DNA from: a virus | DNA: 64,000 nt | Direction: 5' to 3' (one strand) | Virus record (IMG/VR): IMGVR_UViG_3300044646_001937 | Coordinates: 124,001-188,000 of that record | Made by a program: the position numbers and the translations under genes | Shown here: in pieces, positions 63,293 through 64,000 of the stretch | How positions within the stretch are numbered: position 1 is the first letter of the stretch | Layout of the letters: every line of letters begins with the position of its first letter | The notes under the pieces: model-generated | The model's input: only the letters and a program-made list of their open reading frames with translations | What the model was told of the DNA's origin: nothing | Database searches by the model: none

Positions 63293-64000
63293 ATGTCGAT
63301 AGTCGCCTTAACTCACAACAATAAAAACCAGTACAGGAAGTATCCATTCAAACAAGGAGCTTCACTTAAAACTGTACAAGGGCGCACATTATCGGATGCA
63401 GTAATTGTCAACATATCTCTCACAAGCACTTACGGAAGACACAGGGTTTATGTAAAACAAGTTTTTTACAAAGACAGCACCATGACTGTAACAATAGCTT
63501 CAGTCTTTGATGATACTGTGTTAGGGGCATTTTACGGGGACGTTACAGAAGATTTTACAACATTATCGCTAATACCCTTTGTAAGGTTTGTCAGCGGGAA
63601 TATCACACTAGGATCATTAAACGCACTAGATTCAATTACTGCGATATTGAATTTTACAGCAGCCAATAGTGAATTGGAAGAATCTACGATATTTTGCTAT
63701 AAGGTACCAGGAGTAACCAGTATAAATGACTCAAAGAAAAACCAGGTTAGAGGTAATGTTAATTTCGGTAATTTGACAAATCTAGATAAAGCAACTTCAA
63801 CTGGTAGCGTGCTGTTTACTGTGGTAAACACCACAAGTATTCAAAACACTTCAGATAGGTCTTCTTATTTTGGAAACTGTGCCACGCCAATAATAAAAAC
63901 AATTAACGGCGTCTACCCTATGAGCGCTGTAGAAAACACCCCTACAGACAACGATGGCAATCTGTATCTTGTAGGAGTGAAGCCTGTAGTTTTTTATGGT
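63293..64000 (+). CDS. Fibre-base module protein, 3' end outside window (236 residues visible)
   Basis: Open to the end of the window. It begins MSIVALTHNNKNQYRKYPFK and is beta-rich, with a segment GNITLGSLNALDS, then GSVLFTVVN, a Cys at the CATPIIKTINGVYPM phrase and GNLYLVGVKP. This order matches the protein at 39361 (GKLTIGSFKDLQ, GSVLLT, CATGNCVKSINGVKP, GDVGLIG), so the two are paralogues. The Cys-rich segment and coiled coil expected next would lie beyond base 64000. It probably starts another fibre unit. Confidence 0.7.
   Translation, partial: MSIVALTHNNKNQYRKYPFKQGASLKTVQGRTLSDAVIVNISLTSTYGRHRVYVKQVFYKDSTMTVTIASVFDDTVLGAFYGDVTEDFTTLSLIPFVRFVSGNITLGSLNALDSITAILNFTAANSELEESTIFCYKVPGVTSINDSKKNQVRGNVNFGNLTNLDKATSTGSVLFTVVNTTSIQNTSDRSSYFGNCATPIIKTINGVYPMSAVENTPTDNDGNLYLVGVKPVVFYG

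Noticed and set aside
1-64000. tRNA genes, CRISPR arrays, insertion sequences, attachment sites
   Set aside because: No cloverleaf-like or regularly spaced repeat pattern, no transposase or integrase-like gene, and no gap large enough to hide an element.

Overview
This window is a piece of a large tailed (myovirus-type) bacteriophage genome. Every gene I can support lies on the + strand, packed tightly, and runs in virion-assembly order: transcription gene, head, neck, contractile tail, baseplate, giant fibres. I see no rRNA, tRNA, CRISPR array, insertion sequence or integrase, and no gene-free stretch longer than 153 bases. Scale and content suggest a jumbo phage. The terminase large subunit and portal are not recognisable here and probably lie upstream. 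The host cannot be fixed. Most genes lack a Shine-Dalgarno site, most starts have T at -1, and one element resembles a Bacteroidota promoter, so a Bacteroidota host is only a weak possibility.

Layout. 1-1.2 kb: 3' end of a phage-encoded multisubunit RNA polymerase beta' subunit. 1.3-13.7 kb: head-associated genes, mostly unrecognised, including a prohead protease with a zinc-knuckle-like insert, a protein with a dockerin/EF-hand loop, and several proteins sharing a short helical motif. 13.9-15.4 kb: head decoration-like protein and HK97-fold major capsid protein, closed by a clear intrinsic terminator. 15.5-17.9 kb: connector and neck genes. 17.9-21.7 kb: tail sheath and tail tube, closed by a long hairpin. 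21.8-36.7 kb: spike, tail assembly chaperone with a -1 frameshift signal, tape measure, hub, a sigma-70-family factor, gp25-like and gp6/J-like wedge proteins and further baseplate genes. 36.7-64 kb: fibre and appendage genes, including three consecutive giants (2237, 1773 and 3616 residues) rich in Ig-like, carboxypeptidase-regulatory-like, fibronectin-III-like and NHL-like repeats. A fibre-base module recurs in at least three proteins.

How it works together. A phage RNA polymerase subunit at one end, a sigma-like factor inside the baseplate operon and TATAAT/TATAAA-type elements before many gene blocks suggest a phage-directed late transcription programme for the virion genes. In three places the TATAAT box lies only 6-8 bases before the ATG, which predicts leaderless or almost leaderless mRNAs. 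The most convincing special element is a textbook -1 ribosomal frameshift signal: slippery A AAT TTT, a 6-base spacer and a 13-bp bulged stem. It would fuse the two tail-chaperone frames just upstream of the tape measure gene.
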